Shown here: one piece after another, positions 60,945-64,000 of the stretch
How the letters are laid out: the number at the start of each line of letters is the position of its first letter
Position numbering within the stretch: position 1 is the stretch's first letter
From: an uncultured Ignavibacteria bacterium
GTDB taxonomy: Bacteria > Bacteroidota > Ignavibacteria > Tepidaquicellales > Tepidaquicellaceae
DNA length: 64,000 nucleotides
Assembly: GCA_937974175.1 (NCBI GenBank)
Contig: CALJIG010000014.1
Coordinates: forward strand, 5,899 to 69,898
Direction: 5' to 3'
Notes under the pieces: model-generated
The model's input: the letters and a program-made list of their open reading frames with translations, nothing else
What the model was told of the DNA's origin: nothing
Database searches by the model: none
Position numbers and translations under genes: made by a program

Positions 60945-61874
60945 ATGGAATATAAACAATACGATATTGCATTTAGCTATTTAACAGAAGATGAAGAATT
61001 CGTTGGTAAAATAAAAGATGAATTTAGAGATACATCTGTGAAAATATTCTTCTATAAGGACCATAGGGATAAAATCATTGGGGAAGATGGCAAGAAATAT
61101 TATTATGATATTTTTAACAAGCACTCGAAAGTAGTTGTTATTTTTTATAGAAATGGGTGGGGAGTAAAAGGTATGACCATATATGAGAAAAGAGGAATAG
61201 ATGATAGAGATACTTTGGAAGGCGATGAATTTTATTTATTAATTCCTACGGTTAAAAACTTTGTTATTCCTACAGGATATTCCAAAAATAAGATTCGTGC
61301 CGATAATTTTTCCAATGACCATAAATCTGCATTTGATGATATTATTAATTTTTATAAACAGAAAGGTAATGAAATTAATGTTAATGAAATCAAGTTTAGA
61401 ACTGAAGAAAAAATCAGAAAAATTATTGGAACAAGTAAAATGAATGATGATAAATACGAATTACTGCATGGGCTTAATTTGATTGGCTTAGAAAATGCCA
61501 ATAATAATTTTGATGAATTGTTAAAATCAATTTGTGAAATGGTAAAAAAATTTGGTTTTAATGATAATATAAAAAACAGGGGAAATGCTGTTTCGATTAC
61601 TATAAATCGATTTATTATTATTTTTTCTTGGTGGCAAACTTTTAGTAATACTTTGGATGGATCTCACTTAGATGTAGTGATTAGGGTAATACAAGGTAGG
61701 GATTACGGAGACTCAAGAGAATTTGAAGAACCACATAGAAAAACTTATGAAGTCGATATAAAAGATGATAAGTACGGTTGGAAAGACAAAGACAGTAAAG
61801 GTAATTTTATTAGCAATGACGAATTAATAGATGAATGGCTACCATTATACTTTAATATGATATCTAAAAGCTAG
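60945..61874 (+). CDS. TIR-like domain protein
   Basis: A 309-residue cytoplasmic protein. Residues 1-140 fit a TIR domain: strand A YDIAFSYLTEDEEFV, strand B VKIFFYKDHRD, box-like segment IIGEDGKKYYYDIFNKHSKVVVIFYRNGW, then VKGMTIYEKRG where Glu81 is at the usual place of the catalytic Glu of TIR NADases. Strand D/E (DEFYLLIPTV) follows. The C-terminal half (from ~150, NVNEIKFRTEEKIRKI...) is not recognised. Codons look AT-richer than neighbours, which suggests acquisition. The gene follows the channel-like gene closely. Confidence 0.72.
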   Translation: MEYKQYDIAFSYLTEDEEFVGKIKDEFRDTSVKIFFYKDHRDKIIGEDGKKYYYDIFNKHSKVVVIFYRNGWGVKGMTIYEKRGIDDRDTLEGDEFYLLIPTVKNFVIPTGYSKNKIRADNFSNDHKSAFDDIINFYKQKGNEINVNEIKFRTEEKIRKIIGTSKMNDDKYELLHGLNLIGLENANNNFDELLKSICEMVKKFGFNDNIKNRGNAVSITINRFIIIFSWWQTFSNTLDGSHLDVVIRVIQGRDYGDSREFEEPHRKTYEVDIKDDKYGWKDKDSKGNFISNDELIDEWLPLYFNMISKS

Positions 61875-61895
61875 TACTCTCGGAAGGACTCGAAC
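61872..61895. repeat. Left copy of a 24-bp tRNA-3'-end-like direct repeat
   Basis: From AGTACTCTCGG to GACTCGAACC; the reverse strand reads GGTTCGAGTCCTTCCGAGAG, the T-loop and acceptor 3' strand of a tRNA. The match to 63762-63785 is exact over 24 bp. It overlaps the stop of the TIR-like gene by 3 bp. It resembles an integration core (att) site left by a mobile element. Confidence 0.7.
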
Positions 61896-61904
61896 CTACG
61901 CAAT

Positions 61905-62471
61905 TTATTTCTGCATAAGTCCTGACCGTATCTTAAAAATTATAAAGACAGCAATAGCGGTTACAATAGAAATCGAAGCAAAATAATTGAGGTATTGATT
62001 TATTTGTTCGGCTGCTTTTCCAAAGAAAAACCCTAGAGAAAAATATCCTGCGCAGATTACAGAGGAAGCAAGCAGGCAGATAGAGAAAAAACGCAGGTAC
62101 GAAAGCTTAGATTTTCCTGCTAAAAATAAACCTGCAACACCGATACCAAGAATTATTTTTGAAAGACTTATAGTCTTGTATGGATTAGTATCAATGAATC
62201 CCTTAACGCGTTCAAGCCTTTCCGGAGTAAGCCCTAACCACTTAATTAGTTTCTGCAAGCGGGGAGCATTACCAAGCCGTCCCAGCCAGTAGTATAAAGA
62301 ATCTCCAACGATATCACCCGCAAGAATAATACTATATGAGATAAATGGATTTAAGAAGCCGGTACTGCATAAAAATCCGGTTATAACTGCAAGTATAGGT
62401 CCCTCAAAAATAGCAAGAGGAAAGAGTAAATAATATTTATACTCGGTTAAAAGAGAAAGTATAAGTTCCAT
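61905..62471 (-). CDS. DedA/VTT-family membrane protein
   Basis: A 188-residue protein with about five membrane segments. Signatures: FEGPILAVITGFLCSTGFLNPF near the N-terminus, GDIVGDSLYYWLGRLG, a basic helix, then SKIILGIGVAGLFLAGKSKLSYLRFF. DedA proteins are flippases or half-transporters for lipids such as undecaprenyl phosphate or phosphatidylethanolamine. It lies 8 bp downstream of the glycosyltransferase gene, so the pair probably serves envelope glycolipid work. Confidence 0.83.
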   Translation of the reverse strand: MELILSLLTEYKYYLLFPLAIFEGPILAVITGFLCSTGFLNPFISYSIILAGDIVGDSLYYWLGRLGNAPRLQKLIKWLGLTPERLERVKGFIDTNPYKTISLSKIILGIGVAGLFLAGKSKLSYLRFFSICLLASSVICAGYFSLGFFFGKAAEQINQYLNYFASISIVTAIAVFIIFKIRSGLMQK

Positions 62472-62479
62472 TATTATTC

Positions 62480-63643
62480 CTAAGCTACTGCTGCCATATT
62501 TCTATAAAGGCCTTCATAAACTATTACAGTCTCATTTACATCATGCTTAGAAATATATTCCAGACTTTTTCTTCCCATTGCTTTTTGGAGCATTTCATTA
62601 TCAAATATTAAAGAGATGGATTCTGCAATAGTCCCGATATCTCCGGGATTAAACAAGTAGCCGTTTATACCATTGTGTACTAATTCACTCAATGCGCCGG
62701 CATCTGCTGCAATAACCGGAATACCTGATGCCATAGCTTCCATTGTTGCTATGCTTTGTAACTCTGCAATACTTGCTGAAATGAAGCAGGAACTTGTTTT
62801 ATAAAAAGCAGGCAGATCTTCATCTGGAACAAAGCCTGTAAAAAATACGCTCTCTTCAATTCCCAGTTTTTTTGTGAGGCGCTCTAGGGCTTCCCGTTCG
62901 ATTCCTTTACCGCAAATGACTAAACAAAAATCAGAAGTTTTCAAAGCGCGGGCGGCGGCTTCCAGTACTTCATTGAGATGTTTTTCAGGATCAAGTCTGC
63001 CTACAGATAGTAATATAGGTCTCTCGGGTAACGAGTATTTCTTTCTTATGTAATTTGTATTTACATCCTGAGAAAATCTTTTTAAGTCAATTCCATTTGA
63101 AACAGGGATAACTGACTGCTTAAGTTTAGGTCTGATTAATTCTGCGGCCATTTCTGTAGGAGTGGTTAAAATAGAAGCCTGATTAAAAACTTTTGAAAAC
63201 TCTTTCCAAAGGTATATGTCAACTCTTGTTTTTAATTTTTGAGTGGGAACGAAACAGGTAAGGTTTTCAGTCATGAAATGATTTGTTCCCATAATCGGAA
63301 TTTTATACTTCTTGTTAACTTCTAAAACGGCTCTGTTTAAAATGAAGTGGCCTTGTATGTGGATAACATCGGGCTTATATACATTAATTATATCGTCAAT
63401 TCTTTTTTTTAAAAGAAAAGGAACAGGTACCCTTACACTTTTATAGAGCATGGTTGAAAACGAGGGCAAGCCGTAAATATTAATATCATCAACTTTTGTA
63501 TAGGAGTAATCCAGAGAGGCGGAAGGAGCAATAACAGCTACTTCATGACCTTTGCCCTGCAGCAGTGTTGCTAAACGCTGAACAAAGTAATATACGCCGT
63601 TTATGTGGGGGTAGTAAGTATCTGTTACAAATAGAATTTTCAT
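62480..63643 (-). CDS. GT4-family glycosyltransferase
   Basis: A GT-B enzyme: MKILFVTDTYYPHINGVYYFVQRLATLL at the start, HIQGHFILNRA, GTNHFMTENL, PVSNGIDLKRFS, LLSVGRLDPEKHLNEVL, and the donor site SIAELQSIATMEAMASGIPVIAADAGALSELV with E-x7-E. GT4 retaining enzymes often build glycolipids such as alpha-glucosyl diacylglycerol. The start at 63643 is chosen because MKILFVTD is the usual N-terminus; an in-frame TTG at 63703 would add 20 residues. Confidence 0.88.
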   Translation of the reverse strand: MKILFVTDTYYPHINGVYYFVQRLATLLQGKGHEVAVIAPSASLDYSYTKVDDINIYGLPSFSTMLYKSVRVPVPFLLKKRIDDIINVYKPDVIHIQGHFILNRAVLEVNKKYKIPIMGTNHFMTENLTCFVPTQKLKTRVDIYLWKEFSKVFNQASILTTPTEMAAELIRPKLKQSVIPVSNGIDLKRFSQDVNTNYIRKKYSLPERPILLSVGRLDPEKHLNEVLEAAARALKTSDFCLVICGKGIEREALERLTKKLGIEESVFFTGFVPDEDLPAFYKTSSCFISASIAELQSIATMEAMASGIPVIAADAGALSELVHNGINGYLFNPGDIGTIAESISLIFDNEMLQKAMGRKSLEYISKHDVNETVIVYEGLYRNMAAVA

Positions 63644-63761
63644 ACCTGGTTCAATTTTTTCGTTAACAGTTAAACTCTCTGAAACTGAAAATGTTCGATC
63701 CAAGATTACATCTGAAATCCTTATATTGCAAAATATCTATTTTGCAATCAGAAATAAAATA

Positions 63762-63785
63762 AGTACTCTCGGAAGGACTCGAACC
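63762..63785. repeat. Right copy of the 24-bp tRNA-3'-end-like direct repeat
   Basis: Identical to 61872-61895 for 24 bp. Here it is the 3' end of a longer tRNA-like sequence on the minus strand. The 1.9 kb between the copies holds just the GT4 and DedA genes. Confidence 0.7.
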
Positions 63786-63834
63786 CTCACAAACAGAGCC
63801 GAAATCTGTGAAATCACGCATCACTGCCTAGAGA
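63763..63834 (-). pseudogene. tRNA-like remnant, anticodon-loop TTTCGGC (UCG, Arg-like)
   Basis: Read on the minus strand: a T-arm GAGGG-TTCGAGT-CCTTC and an anticodon arm ACAGA-TTTCGGC-TCTGT with U33 and anticodon UCG are well formed. A proper D-arm is not seen, and the 5' acceptor (TTCTCTC near 63830) pairs only when the 3' strand is shifted by one base. It looks degraded or replaced in its 5' half. The rest of 63704-64000 shows no gene. Confidence 0.4.
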
Positions 63835-64000
63835 GAAAGGTACCTTCTGCTTAAAATTTAAACCATATAATAAATTCCAATCTTAATACTCTGTCAAAGA
63901 ACTATCCAAAGACTAACCAATTTAGTAAATTGCCTCTATAAATTTATCTATAGTTAATAAATAATTCAATCATAAAATTTTATTCATTAGAAAAATGATA

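Noticed and set aside
59979..61874. Complete Thoeris or CBASS defence system
   Set aside because: There is a TIR-like protein but no ThsA, cyclase or known effector; the channel homologue is exported with its binding domain outside. A defence role remains a hypothesis only.

Overview
The window reads as an AT-rich chromosomal segment of a bacterium from the Chlorobi/Bacteroidota side of the FCB group, most likely an Ignavibacteria-type organism (inference). Four secreted proteins end in a type IX secretion-like sorting domain with the motif NYPNPFNP, which is typical of Ignavibacteria and relatives. Several outer-membrane and lipoprotein genes, few strong Shine-Dalgarno sites and several TTG/GTG starts fit that placement. 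Nothing indicates a plasmid or prophage. Most genes are housekeeping; the unusual content is a few accessory loci plus a dense population of small palindromic repeats.

Layout. 1-3830: the 3' part of a histidine kinase, then hpnC-hpnD-hpnE (squalene from farnesyl diphosphate). 3853-9257: two large proteins of the 2-hydroxyacyl-CoA dehydratase/activase system. 9258-9869: repeat array A. 9870-13503: Nudix hydrolase, EVE-domain protein, PcrA/UvrD helicase. 13676-16935: a small secreted protein, then a LytR_C protein, rsfS, pdxA and ftsE. 16936-17420: hairpin cluster. 17421-18812: TPR protein. 18975-21906: a crotonase followed by two overlapping paralogues with the proteasome (Ntn-hydrolase) fold. 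21915-28218 (minus strand): Ppx/GppA, a GT9 glycosyltransferase, a small membrane protein, a deoxynucleoside kinase, folK, folB, sucD with a histone-like tail, and a lipoprotein. 28393-30987: hybrid histidine kinase. 31092-32159: repeat array C. 32160-34926: two YCF48-like secreted paralogues. 34927-41104: tsaD, secreted and binding proteins, DinB, aspartyl protease, and a duplicated repeat region. 41105-45368: an ABC-F ATPase, a beta-barrel protein, a TPR protein and a REP-associated tyrosine transposase. 45401-51467: two T9SS cargo proteins, a metallo-beta-lactamase-fold enzyme, a sodium:solute symporter, an iron-sulfur protein and two paralogous membrane/TPR-like proteins. 51487-59831: M16 peptidase, priA, small proteins, and a trypsin-like protease fused to TPRs. 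59979-61874: a pentameric ligand-gated channel homologue followed by a TIR-like protein. 61905-63643 (minus): a DedA protein and a GT4 glycosyltransferase, bracketed by 24-bp copies of a tRNA 3' end.

Three items deserve most attention. (1) The gene pair at 19832-21906 has the sequence pattern of proteasome subunits. The second protein has Thr directly after the initiator Met, with Asp and Lys at the spacing of catalytic Asp17 and Lys33; the first has Gly there, suggesting an inactive/active subunit pair. (2) The channel homologue and the TIR-like protein are 12 bp apart and could be a signalling or defence unit. (3) Two intergenic arrays each carry seven copies of a ~22-bp direct repeat alternating with different hairpins, in a window that also encodes a REP-associated transposase carrying its own type of palindrome inside and at the end of its coding sequence.

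All calls rest on reading motifs and gene order; no database search was possible.
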